Assembly: GCF_036075115.1 (NCBI RefSeq)
Contig: NZ_CP107958.1
Coordinates: 1,922,001 to 1,986,000 of the forward strand
DNA from: Streptomyces sp. NBC_00377
Lineage (GTDB): Bacteria > Actinomycetota > Actinomycetes > Streptomycetales > Streptomycetaceae
DNA length: 64,000 bases
Direction: 5' to 3'
Made by a program: the position numbers and the translations under genes. Below are positions 27,074 to 34,954 of this stretch, one piece after another (position 1 is the first letter of the stretch; each line of letters opens with the position of its first letter). The notes under the pieces are model-generated. The model searched no databases. It saw nothing but the letters and a program-made list of their open reading frames with translations, and had not been told where the DNA came from.

Positions 27074-27152
27074 CCGGGGCGACTGGCCGGGGGCGCGGAT
27101 CCACGGAATGCGTACTGGCGCCGACGCCTCCCGAGGTGCAGGCTCTGCCGCC

Positions 27153-27965
27153 ATGATTCTGGATTCCTCCGTCTATGTCGTCGTCCAGACCTATCTGCAC
27201 GCCCTCGACATAGAGGCCCCAGGGCTCATTCAGGGGCTGTATCTCGTGGGCTCGGTGGCCCTGCAGGACTTCCATCCCGGGGCCAGCGACGTCGACTTCG
27301 TCGCCGTGACAGCGGCGCCCCTGGACGACCAGCAGGTCGACGTCGTACAGCGGGCGCACACGCGCCTGGCCGACGCACACCCCCGGCCCTACTTCGACGG
27401 CTCCTACGTCACCTGGGCAGACCTCGCCGCCGATCCGCTTCAGGCCGTGCCGGGGCCGCACGTCCATGAGCACCGGTTCAGCCGCGCGACCCGCGGCGAC
27501 CGCCACCTGGTGACCTGGCACACCCTGGCCGATCACGGCGCCGCGCTGCGCGGGCCACTTCCAGGCGACTTCGCCATCCACACGGACCCTGCCGCTCTCG
27601 CCGCGTGGACGCACCAGAACCTGGGCACCTACTGGCGGCCCTGGTGGCACCGCGCGTCACGACTTCCCTCGCCGCTGGGCCTGGCCTGCCTGGGCACTTG
27701 GGGGCCCGCCTGGGGTGTTCTCAGTGTCAGTCGCCTGCACTACACCCTGGCCTCGGGCAGGATCACTTCCAAGCAGGGCGCCGGGGAGTACGCGCTCACG
27801 CGGTTCGACGACAGCTGGCACCGCATCGTCGAGGAGTGTCTGCGCATCAGGTGCGGCACCTCCGGGAGATCCCTCTACCGCAGCCCCTTCGAACGCCGGA
27901 CGCAGGCACTCGGGTTCATCGACATGGCCATCCACGACGCCCAGCAAAGTGGGTACGTCTCCTAA
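27153..27965 (+). CDS. nucleotidyltransferase of the aminoglycoside-adenylyltransferase type
   Basis: The 270-residue protein opens with a nucleotidyltransferase core: LYLVGSVALQDFHPGASDVD has the Gly-Ser and the two catalytic Asp (D-x-D). A helical C-terminal domain follows, with PLGLACLGTWGPAW and KQGAGEYALTRF, the latter resembling the SK-x-x-A-x-x-W region of ANT(9)/ANT(3'') enzymes. It could adenylylate an aminoglycoside or another small molecule. Actual resistance is not shown. The ATG at 27153 begins before the conserved domain. Confidence 0.72.
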   Translation: MILDSSVYVVVQTYLHALDIEAPGLIQGLYLVGSVALQDFHPGASDVDFVAVTAAPLDDQQVDVVQRAHTRLADAHPRPYFDGSYVTWADLAADPLQAVPGPHVHEHRFSRATRGDRHLVTWHTLADHGAALRGPLPGDFAIHTDPAALAAWTHQNLGTYWRPWWHRASRLPSPLGLACLGTWGPAWGVLSVSRLHYTLASGRITSKQGAGEYALTRFDDSWHRIVEECLRIRCGTSGRSLYRSPFERRTQALGFIDMAIHDAQQSGYVS

Positions 27966-28078
27966 GTACTTTCGTGGAGCCGAGCACGGTACAGAACGCC
28001 GATTCGAGGGGCAGCGCGGGGTGGACACGCCCCGCATCGCATGCCTGCCCCTCCTCGCGCCTTCGGCTCTGAACGCCG

Positions 28079-28543
28079 CTAGGCGGTGCGTTCGGCGATC
28101 CAGGCGATTCGTGACGGCACGACCCGTGCGCACAGCGCGGTGCCCCGGGCGTCGGTGAGGCCGAGGCGTCCGACCAGCAGGCCGCTGCGTGCGGCCGCAT
28201 CGAGGATCTCGGCGGGGATGGCGTCGAGCATGAGCTTGCCCCGGCGGAACATCGTGAAAGTGCCGCCCTCGTCGAGGGTGCCCCAGGACAGGTAGACGAA
28301 CCGCCGGCCCGGGTAGCCCTGCACGTACGGTCCGCGCACATCTGTGCCGCTCGGCGACGGGGTCGTGGTGCACTCCGGGGTCCACGTCGCGGAGCCGGCG
28401 TCACCGGGCTGTGGTTCGAGGAGATCGGCTGGACGATCACGGCGTTGTACAGCGGCGTGGATATTGCGGTACACCCGCTCGGTGCCGTCGGCGGGTGGGC
28501 GAGTGAGGCCGGGCAGGTCGTCGGCGTCGATGCGGATGCGCAT
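28079..28543 (-). CDS. DUF5990 family protein
   Basis: The 154-residue protein starts MRIRIDADDLPG, a DUF5990 hallmark, and contains GPYVQGYPGRRFVYLSWGTL plus the tail ALCARVVPSRIAWIAE. It is a soluble actinobacterial protein of unknown role. I use the ATG at 28543; ATGs at 28552 and 28555 would add three or four residues (MMTG). Confidence 0.75.
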   Translation of the reverse strand: MRIRIDADDLPGLTRPPADGTERVYRNIHAAVQRRDRPADLLEPQPGDAGSATWTPECTTTPSPSGTDVRGPYVQGYPGRRFVYLSWGTLDEGGTFTMFRRGKLMLDAIPAEILDAAARSGLLVGRLGLTDARGTALCARVVPSRIAWIAERTA

Positions 28544-28716
28544 GCCGGTCATCATCCTCGCCCGTCGACCGGCTGCGCCCCCACTCGCAGGGGGGCCGAA
28601 GATGGACCGTCCCAGGACTTCGGCGCGCGCCTGGCCGACGGCTAGAACCCCACCCGGCACAGAAACTTGCTTGCGGCGGGTCCTTCTTGATGGGCGGGCA
28701 GGGCCGTTCGCCCGCG

Positions 28717-29334
28717 TCATAGAGCCCGCCTCCGGCGGCGGTGGGCGAGAAGACCGCCCATACCGACGACCTTCACCAAAACGACTGCCACAACAACGGC
28801 GCCCGCGCCCCAGCCCCACCACCGCGAGGCCGCCAACACAGAGCCGCCCAGCGCCAGATGCGCCACCACAAGCAGCGCCCCCGCTCCAACGAGTGCCTTG
28901 ACGCCCCACCGGCGAGTCGCGCTGCCCGCGTGACCGTGCGCCATCAGGTGCGGCCGGTGTGGCTGGACGGCTGCGCCGGAAGGATCCCCGGGCGCCGCAG
29001 GCTGTTGCCACGCCACCGCCAATTGGTCGCGCCTACCGATCGTTTCGATGCGGTCCGCGATGAGATCCCGCATCCGTTGCAGGTCCTCCTCGGTGTCGGC
29101 CTCGATACGCAGCACGAGCGCATCCGGTGTGGCCTGCAAGGTCCACAGCCCCAGGCTCAGGTGGGCGGTCCCCTCGGTGTCGGACCACTCGACGTCGTGC
29201 ACTTGGGGAGGCCGGTGCACGCCACCATCCCGTCCATAGTGGGGGTGGTCTCCCATCTGCTGGACGTGTCGGCAGAGTTGGCCGAGGTAGCGGCTCGCGC
29301 GGTCGGTCTCGACGCGGGCTTCATCGGTTGGCAT
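28717..29334 (-). CDS. DUF2218 domain protein with C-terminal membrane segments
   Basis: The 205-residue protein has an N-terminal DUF2218 domain (about 1-100) with its pattern ASRYLGQLCRHVQQMGDH, a conserved Cys and His run, and RIEADTEEDLQRMRDLIADR. Two hydrophobic helices follow (VKALVGAGALLVVAHLALGG and WGWGAGAVVVAVVLVKVVGM) with a basic end. DUF2218 proteins are found with metal uptake and siderophore genes. The added membrane segments are not usual for the family. It lies 30 bases after the methyltransferase gene in one operon. Confidence 0.8.
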   Translation of the reverse strand: MPTDEARVETDRASRYLGQLCRHVQQMGDHPHYGRDGGVHRPPQVHDVEWSDTEGTAHLSLGLWTLQATPDALVLRIEADTEEDLQRMRDLIADRIETIGRRDQLAVAWQQPAAPGDPSGAAVQPHRPHLMAHGHAGSATRRWGVKALVGAGALLVVAHLALGGSVLAASRWWGWGAGAVVVAVVLVKVVGMGGLLAHRRRRRAL

Positions 29335-29364
29335 GGCGTTCTACCTTTCCGGGCTGCTCGGGGC

Positions 29365-29997
29365 TCAAATCCTGGTCGCGGCAGCGAGCCACGCCTGGAT
29401 GCCATTCGGGTCGACGGTGATGTCGATCGTGGCCGGGGCGACCGAGTCGATCCGCCACCCCTCGGCGAACGCGGCTTCGATCCGATCGCGGGTGAGTTTG
29501 TGCACCCTCCCCCACTCGCTGGGTTCCCGGTCGCTGAAGCAGAGCATGTAGTACCGGCCCCCAGGCCGGATCACAGCCCGCACGCTCTCGACGTAAGCGG
29601 CGCGGTCGTCATCGCCAAAGATGTGAAAGAGCCCGCAGTCGAGAACCGTGTCGAAGGCCTCCCCCAGGTCGGGCAGGCTCAGGGCGTTCCGCTTGAGGAA
29701 CCGGGCCGTCAGGCCCCGCTCGCGCGCCTTCTCCTCGGCGGCACGCAGGGCCCGGGCGGCGAGGTCGACGCCCGTGACGTCCAGACCGAGGCCGGCGCAC
29801 ATGAGCACGTGTTCGCCGGTCCCGCAGCCGACATCCAGGACCTGGCCCCGGATCGCCTCCGCTTCGGCGAGGGCGAGAAAGGCAGGCTGCGGTCGGCCGA
29901 TGTTCCAGGGCGGCGGGGTGGCATACAGGTCGTCGGGCGTCGGCGGCTCCTCGGAATCGGGGTGGAGGTGATGGGGATAGCGGAGTGGGCCGGGCAT
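29365..29997 (-). CDS. class I SAM-dependent methyltransferase
   Basis: The 210-residue enzyme has SAM motif I (VLDVGCGTGEHVLMCAGLG, about 53-71), acidic post-I (VTGVDLAARAL), motif II FDTVLDCGLFHIFGD and motif III RPGGRYYMLCFSD. The W-N-I-G-R-P-Q opening resembles thiopurine/tellurite-type small-molecule methyltransferases. The start has a GGAAGGA ribosome binding site. It heads an operon with DUF2218. An AGACA-N3-TGTCT dyad about 70 bases upstream matches the TetR operator at 25099, so the same regulator may control it. Confidence 0.85.
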   Translation of the reverse strand: MPGPLRYPHHLHPDSEEPPTPDDLYATPPPWNIGRPQPAFLALAEAEAIRGQVLDVGCGTGEHVLMCAGLGLDVTGVDLAARALRAAEEKARERGLTARFLKRNALSLPDLGEAFDTVLDCGLFHIFGDDDRAAYVESVRAVIRPGGRYYMLCFSDREPSEWGRVHKLTRDRIEAAFAEGWRIDSVAPATIDITVDPNGIQAWLAAATRI

Positions 29998-30067
29998 GCC
30001 GGGGTCCTTCCGTCGCGTCGGGCGCTCCGGACAGCCGTCGGAGCTATGACGGCCACGAGCTTTATCG

Positions 30068-30080
30068 AGACAGTGTGTCT
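30068..30080. promoter_or_regulatory. second AGACA-N3-TGTCT dyad
   Basis: AGACAGTGTGTCT matches the core of the TetR operator at 25099. The flanks agree too: CGAGACA before and GTGTCTA then TGTCA after at both places. It lies between the methyltransferase operon and the DUF6153-like gene at 30221. Confidence 0.6.
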
Positions 30081-30220
30081 ATGTCAATGCATCATGTCTA
30101 TAAAATGGCGCGCGGCATTCCCACCCGGACAGAACCCAAAGGCGTGACGACCCGGCCGTGGCGCGGAGCCGAAAACGGGGCAACGACACGCCCTTGTTCC
30201 GGAATGGCTATGATCACGCT

Positions 30221-30634
30221 GTGCTCACGCAACAGACGGCCGCGGCCACGCCGCGAGCCCACACGGCGGCCCTCCGGCCGCTCCGTCTGTTGCTGCTCGC
30301 GGCATTGCTGCTCAGCTTGCTGTTCGCGCACGGCCTGCACGGCGAAAGCACTGCCGGCCACCTCGAAGCGGGTGTTGCCGCCGCGGTCGCCACGGACGGC
30401 CCAGAGTTCCCCGCGGATCACGATCACGGCCAGTCCGAGGACAGCGAGTCCGTGGAATCCGCGCACAACTGCGCACCGGGCCAGCCGAACGGCTCCCTCG
30501 ACGCACCTCCCCCGAGCACCTCACCTCTCGAAGTGACCTGCCACTGCGCGTTGTTGGCGCGCTCCGGGAGGCACGCCGCCATCGCGAGCCCCGACATCGG
30601 CTCCCTTCACCCGGCATCCGTGTTGCGCATTTAG
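30221..30634 (+). CDS. small His/Cys-rich secreted protein (DUF6153-like, copy 5)
   Basis: I start this at GTG 30221 because a -10-like TATGAT lies seven bases before it and no ribosome binding site exists, again implying a leaderless message. The open frame itself runs from 30158. The 137 residues comprise a hydrophobic segment (LRLLLLAALLLSLLFAHGLH), an acidic His run (DHDHGQSEDSES), a CHC motif (EVTCHCALLA), and the tail PASVLRI. Plan and tail match the other copies. Confidence 0.65.
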   Translation: MLTQQTAAATPRAHTAALRPLRLLLLAALLLSLLFAHGLHGESTAGHLEAGVAAAVATDGPEFPADHDHGQSEDSESVESAHNCAPGQPNGSLDAPPPSTSPLEVTCHCALLARSGRHAAIASPDIGSLHPASVLRI

Positions 30635-30837
30635 GCAGGCGGAAACCCCCTTCAGCCTGCCGAGCCGTCCTTCACCGGCGCCTCTCCGGCTACGAGGAAC
30701 CCCCCGCGTCCGAGACGTCGATGCGGCACCTCATGCCCCCTCGGTCGTGGCCGAGCGTCCGGCGACCGCCCCCTGCCCGGCTCCGCCGTGCCATCGCCCC
30801 TCCACCTGAATCCTTCGAGTCGCCGAAAGGCCCTCCC

Positions 30838-31569
30838 TTGTCCCTTGTCACCGACCGCCCCGCACCGTCGACACCCCAACCGAACCCCGAAGGCGGCCGA
30901 GCCGCCGCCCGTCGGGCCCGCAAGCGTCACCGTGCCCGCAGACCGGCTCCGCTGGCGGGCCGCTACATCGGCTACGTGCTGTATTTCGTCGGCGCGGGCC
31001 TGATCAGCGGCGCCGTGGTGCACCACCCGCTGGACCCCGCCCGGTACACGAAGATCGCCATCATCGGCGTGCTGGTGTTCCTGGTCGCCACGGTGGTCAA
31101 CGAGTTCCTGCTCACCGCCGAGCGCCCCGCGCTGCCGCGCGCGATCCTCATCATCGTGGCGTCGTTGCTGCTCTCGTTCGGCATCGGCATGCTCAGCGGC
31201 GGCCTGCAGCACTTCGAGGACTTCCCAGCTCGGGGTGCCGTACTCGTCCCGCTCGGGATAACCGTCTCCTTCATCGCGTTCGTCCTCAAGGACACGCAGT
31301 CCACGTGGCGCCGCATCTTCGGCCCGGTGGGGCTGGCCGTCCTCCTCACCGCGGCCGTCAGCTTCTTCGGCCTGCGCGCGATCGCGGACGGGCTCGCCGA
31401 GACCTCCGGCGAGAGCGGGCACAGCCACGGCGACGGCGCGGAAGAGCAGGCGGAGGAGCACGACGCCGAGGAGGAGACGCCTGCGTCAACTACGGAGTCG
31501 GGGAGCTCGGAGCCGACCGCTTCCCCCGATGCGAGTCGGGGGCACTCCGACGACGGCCACAGCCACTGA
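30838..31569 (+). CDS. polytopic membrane protein with His-rich acidic tail
   Basis: The frame is open from 30721. Hydropathy and composition suggest a start at TTG 30838 (after GAAAGG), giving about 243 residues. Five hydrophobic segments follow a basic N-terminus (for example YIGYVLYFVGAGLISGAVV, IAIIGVLVFLVATVVNEFLL, AILIIVASLLLSFGIGML). The C-terminus is acidic and His-rich (SGHSHGDGAEEQ ... RGHSDDGHSH). I do not recognise the family. The tail would suit metal binding. Confidence 0.6.
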   Translation: MSLVTDRPAPSTPQPNPEGGRAAARRARKRHRARRPAPLAGRYIGYVLYFVGAGLISGAVVHHPLDPARYTKIAIIGVLVFLVATVVNEFLLTAERPALPRAILIIVASLLLSFGIGMLSGGLQHFEDFPARGAVLVPLGITVSFIAFVLKDTQSTWRRIFGPVGLAVLLTAAVSFFGLRAIADGLAETSGESGHSHGDGAEEQAEEHDAEEETPASTTESGSSEPTASPDASRGHSDDGHSH

Positions 31570-31599
31570 CGACCGGAGCCCTCGACCTCAGGCAATCTA

Positions 31600-31612
31600 C
31601 TAAGACACTTAG
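31600..31612. promoter_or_regulatory. perfect CTAAG-N3-CTTAG element
   Basis: CTAAG-ACA-CTTAG, perfect, within TACTAAGACACTTAGAATA. It lies 57 bases before the 85-residue gene. Confidence 0.7.
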
Positions 31613-31669
31613 AATAAATCGGGTAACGTAGATGTCGCACCCCGCGCAAGCGCGATCCGAAGGGGGGAC

Positions 31670-31927
31670 ATGCCCGGATACAGCGACGCCTACGCCCCGA
31701 GCAGCCTCGCCGACGCCATCCATATGGCATCAGACATCAAAGAGGACCAGAGCGTGTTCAGCTCATGGTCCTCCATAGCCAACATCGTCGCGATCTTCCT
31801 GGTCATTGGCCTAGTGGTGTTCTTGACCATAGAGCTGGCCTGGCGGGACAGACGGCAGCGCCTACGGGAGGCGGAGGCGAAGTCGGGCTCCGAGTCCGAC
31901 CCCCACAAGGGTGAATCCTCGCCGTAA
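31670..31927 (+). CDS. 85-residue single-helix membrane protein
   Basis: The product has a polar N-terminus, one transmembrane helix (IANIVAIFLVIGLVVFLTIE) and a charged, coiled-coil-like tail (WRDRRQRLREAEAKSG). Base composition is less G+C-rich than its neighbours, hinting at different ancestry. The ATG at 31670 follows GGGGGGAC. The perfect CTAAG dyad upstream supports a real transcript. Its function is unknown, and the plan (one helix, charged tail) echoes the tiny proteins at 6625 and 63175. Confidence 0.6.
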   Translation: MPGYSDAYAPSSLADAIHMASDIKEDQSVFSSWSSIANIVAIFLVIGLVVFLTIELAWRDRRQRLREAEAKSGSESDPHKGESSP

Positions 31928-31957
31928 CCACAGCGGTCGGCAAGTGCGGTTAATTTA

Positions 31958-31970
31958 CTAATGCCCTTAG
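31958..31970. promoter_or_regulatory. CTAAG-N3-CTTAG element
   Basis: CTAAT-GCC-CTTAG, one mismatch, 72 bases before the broken gene at 32043. Confidence 0.6.
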
Positions 31971-32042
31971 CGGGGTACTGATCGTCTCCGCCGCCGCAGC
32001 CTCACGCTGCGCGAAACGACGTACGACCAGGAGCTGAACGCC

Positions 32043-32408
32043 GTGACACGAGGCAAGTTGGTCCAGGCCGTGTTCGCGACCCTCGCCGCCGTGTAGCTCG
32101 GCCTTCAGCTGTTCACGCATACGGCTCCCCTGGGCGCGGCCCACGAGCAGACGATGGCGACGTCCCAGGGCGAAGCCCTGATCTGCGACGACTCGCACGC
32201 CCCCAAGGAGACGTCCGAGCACTTTCTGACCCGGGACCGTCAGCGGGCTGATGAGCATGCCGCGGACGGTCCCGCTTGCGCCGTCGCGACGGTGACCACC
32301 TCGATGGCTGCGGCATCGTCGGCGCCCTCGCCGCCCACCCGCGCACTGCGCTGGTCAAAACCGGTCATGGACCTGTCTCCGGCGGCGGTTCAGGTCTTCC
32401 GCTGCTGA
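32043..32408 (+). pseudogene. small secreted protein gene with a nonsense codon
   Basis: A GTG at 32043 with CAGGAG upstream opens a signal-peptide-like frame (MTRGKLVQAVFATLAAV). TAG at 32094-32096 interrupts it, and the same frame continues as LGLQLFTHTAPLGAAHEQ... to TGA at 32408, ending AAVQVFRC. Removing the stop restores a 121-residue secreted protein whose end (VQVFRC) recalls the tail of the DUF6153-like protein at 10409 (LQVQRT). The operator at 31958 remains. It is probably a recently inactivated member of the set, unless the stop is a sequencing error. Confidence 0.55.
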
Positions 32409-32588
32409 TCGAGCCCCCGGGCAAGAGCCACTCCGGACGGCTGACGCCGTACGTCCAGCCGCCATGCGCCCTCGCGCCCTCAAGCCGCGCCACGGACGCT
32501 GTCTCCTGCCCGCCACTGTGCCATTCCGTACCTGAACGCACCTGAGAACCGACGCGCCGTCGCGGCGCGCACCCAGGAGGCACTTCGT

Positions 32589-33071
32589 ATGCAGCCCCTC
32601 ATCGACCACGCCCGGTCCTTCCACCAGAAGACCGCGGTACGACCCGAGGAGTTCGCCCGCCTGGCCGAGGGCCAGGCCCCGCAGGCCCTGTTCATCACCT
32701 GCTCCGACTCGCGGGTCATCCCATCCCTGATCACCGGCGCCCGCCCGGGCGAGCTCTTCGAGCTGTGCACCGCGGGCAACATCGTCCCCCCGCACACCCC
32801 GAGGCTGCCGACCAGTGAGGCCGCTACCATCAAGTACGCCGTGGAAGTGCTCGGCGTCACTGACGTGGTCGTCTGCGGCCACTCGCACTGCGGCGCCGTC
32901 GGCGCCCTCGTACGCGGCGACGACCTGACCGCCGTACCCGCCGTACGCGACTGGCTCGCCCACACCGCACACCCGTCCGGCAGCACGGCGCCCCCGGACG
33001 ACCCGGCGATCGCCGACGCAGTGCAGTCCCACGTGCTGGCTCAGATCCTGAGGCTGACATCGGCCGCATGA
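32589..33071 (+). CDS. beta-class carbonic anhydrase, C-terminally truncated
   Basis: The 160-residue product has both zinc motifs of beta-carbonic anhydrases: TCSDSRVIPSLITGA (Cys, with the Asp-Arg dyad) and VVCGHSHCGAVGALV (His, Cys). It ends at HVLAQILRLTSAA, where relatives continue some 35-40 residues with a G-W-x-Y-x-V-x-T-G strand and final helix. The active site may survive, but the dimer-forming C-terminus is missing, so activity is doubtful. The start follows AGGAGG. It would hydrate CO2 to bicarbonate if folded. Confidence 0.8.
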   Translation: MQPLIDHARSFHQKTAVRPEEFARLAEGQAPQALFITCSDSRVIPSLITGARPGELFELCTAGNIVPPHTPRLPTSEAATIKYAVEVLGVTDVVVCGHSHCGAVGALVRGDDLTAVPAVRDWLAHTAHPSGSTAPPDDPAIADAVQSHVLAQILRLTSAA

Positions 33072-33254
33072 GGGAGCGACCGCGCTGCGGTACCGGGGGG
33101 ATTTCCGATACCGCAGCTCGTCTCGCCGCCTTCCCGGGCGAGGCGTAAAGACGTCTCCAGAGCCGTCACCAGCCACCGGTCGCAGCCACAATGAGCTCAT
33201 GGCCGTCGAGTGCCGGCGGCTCTCGGCGGACGCCACGGGCAAGGAGATGACGGG

Positions 33255-33815
33255 ATGAGTGAGGCAGTGAGAGAGCGCCGGCGGTGGCCGGTCCTCCGGA
33301 TGGTCTGGGAGGAGCACGACCGGCACCGGTGGGCCGGGCCGCTGGCGGTCGTCGGCCTCGTGTCGGGTGGGCTGCTGGCCGTTCTCGGGCTGCCGCCGGT
33401 GGATCTGCACGGCCCGCCGCACTACGCGGGCGTGATGGACCCACTGTGCGGCGCCACCAGGGGGGTTCACGCGGCGATGCTCGGAGACTTCGCCGAGGCG
33501 TGGCGCTACAACCCGCTCAGCCTCGTGCTCGTCCTGGGAGCCGCCGGGGCGCTGGTGCGCGAGGCGGCCGGCCGGTTGCGGGGGAGGTGGCCGAACCTCC
33601 GGATCGCCCATCGCCCCACCGTGGTCGTGGCCGCAGTGGCTCTCCTCGCCGTATTGGAGGCCAACCAGCAGGCACACGCCAACCTGCTGCGCTCCGCCCC
33701 GGGCACCACGCCGTCCGCCTGGTTGCTGCTGTCGATCGGGTTGCCGCTGGGTGCGGCCCTAGCACTGCTGGCCTTCTGGTTGGTACGGCGGGCCAGTCAC
33801 GCGCCGAACCCTTAG
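33255..33815 (+). CDS. DUF2752 membrane protein
   Basis: The protein (186 residues from ATG 33255) has three to four hydrophobic segments and the DUF2752 signature DPLCGATRGVHAAMLGDFAE followed by AWRYNPLSLVLVLGAAG. The usual C-P-x-C-G form is reduced to a single Cys here. DUF2752 proteins are small membrane proteins of unknown function. Confidence 0.8.
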   Translation: MSEAVRERRRWPVLRMVWEEHDRHRWAGPLAVVGLVSGGLLAVLGLPPVDLHGPPHYAGVMDPLCGATRGVHAAMLGDFAEAWRYNPLSLVLVLGAAGALVREAAGRLRGRWPNLRIAHRPTVVVAAVALLAVLEANQQAHANLLRSAPGTTPSAWLLLSIGLPLGAALALLAFWLVRRASHAPNP

Positions 33816-33893
33816 AGCCTGCCGGGCGACCGATTCCCCATACCCGCAGGCAAACCCGACCCGCTCCGCACAGGAACTCCTGGCCTCACTCGT

Positions 33894-34028
33894 ATGACGG
33901 AAACAACCTGTCCACTCGTAGTGGCCGCAGCGGCGGCAGCCGCGCTCGCCCTGCCGCCGGCCCTGGCTCTCGCCCCGGCAGCCGCGCTCGCGGGCACCGC
34001 CCACTGCGCCATCGCCTGCCAGGACTAA
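33894..34028 (+). CDS. possible short Ala-rich secreted protein at the IS border
   Basis: ATG 33894 to TAA 34026-34028 encodes 44 residues: a hydrophobic Ala/Leu/Pro core (ALALPPALALAPAAALAG) and the end TAHCAIACQD. It stops two bases before the left inverted repeat of the IS element, so it may be complete or clipped by the insertion. There is little else to support it. Confidence 0.3.
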   Translation: MTETTCPLVVAAAAAAALALPPALALAPAAALAGTAHCAIACQD

Positions 34029-34030
34029 CT

Positions 34031-34912
34031 GGCCCTAACAAAGCCTCTGGACGTGCCGGTGGGTGATCAGGCAGACGGCAAGTCCGAGGAAGGCCTCGTG
34101 GATGTCGTCGCGTCGTTCCCAGCGGATCCGTAAGCGGCGGAAGCCGTGCAGCCAGGAGATCGTCCGCTCAACGACCCAGCGGAAGGTGCCCAGTCCCGTC
34201 CCGTGCGGCTGGCCACGCTCGGCGATCGCGGGCCTGATGCCGCGCTGCCGCAAGAGCCGTCGGTACTTGTCGTGGTCGTAGCCGCGGTCGGCGAAGAGCA
34301 TGTCCGGCCGCCGACGCGGCCGGCCGACAACTCCGGCCACTGCCGGGATCTTGTCCAACAGGGGCAGCAGTTGGGTGACATCGTTGCGGTTTCCACCGGT
34401 CAGAGACACCGCGAGCGGGATCCCCTGGCCGTCGGTGATGATGTGGTGCTTGCTGCCCGGCCGTGCGCGGTCGACCGGGCTGGGCCCGCTTTTGGGCCCC
34501 TGCGCGCGGCCCGGACATGGGAGGAGTCGATCACCGCCCGCGACCAGTCCAGCTGGTTCTTCGAGCGCAGCTTGTTCAACAGCAACTGGTGCAGCTGGTC
34601 CCAGACGCCGGCCTCGTTCCAGACCGCCAGGCGCCTCCAGCACGTCATGCCCGAGCCGAAGCCCAGCTCCTGCGGGAGGTACTCCCACTGGATGCCGGTG
34701 TGCAGGACGAACAAGATCCCGCACAGGGCTTGACGATCGGGCACTCGAGGTCTGCCCTCAACCTGCTTCGGGGGCGACTCGGGCAGCAACGGCTCGATGA
34801 GTGACCACAGTTCATCCGACACGATCCACGGTCGCGACTGACGCTTCCCCATGCCCACACCAACGAGCGATCAAGCGGACAGTCACATGATCAACCCGCT
34901 TTTGTTAGAGCC
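34031..34912 (-). mobile_element. IS5-family insertion sequence (IS427-like)
   Basis: The element of about 880 bases is bounded by imperfect inverted repeats: GGCCCTAACAAAGC on the left (34031-34044) and, read inward on the other strand, GGCTCTAACAAAAGC on the right (34898-34912). The ACT outside the left repeat mirrors AGT outside the right one, so the repeats may be three bases longer. No convincing target duplication is visible. It carries one transposase in two frames and separates the DUF2752 gene from the VanW gene. Confidence 0.88.
34035..34858 (-). CDS. IS5-family DDE transposase made by -1 frameshifting
   Basis: The first frame starts at ATG 34858 (MGMGKRQSRPWIVSDELWSL) and gives the N-terminal DNA-binding part up to the first DDE Asp (RAVIDSSHVRAARRGPK). 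Its continuation lies in the -1 frame down to 34035, with GSKHHIITDGQGIPLAVSL, LFADRGYDHDKYRRLL (second Asp) and FRWVVERTISWLHGFRRLR (Glu and Y/W-R-region). The frames join at CCCAAAA, a canonical X-XXY-YYZ slippery heptamer, around GGCCCAAAAGC near 34497. This is the normal way many IS5-type transposases are expressed, so the element looks intact. Confidence 0.88.
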
Positions 34913-34954
34913 AGTAAGACCCAGAGCGGACATGGCCCTGGCGACCGCCAAGGG

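Noticed and set aside
34026..34917. Target-site duplication flanking the IS element
   Set aside because: The bases outside the inverted repeats (CTA on the left, AAG on the right, if the repeats include ACT/AGT) do not form a direct repeat.
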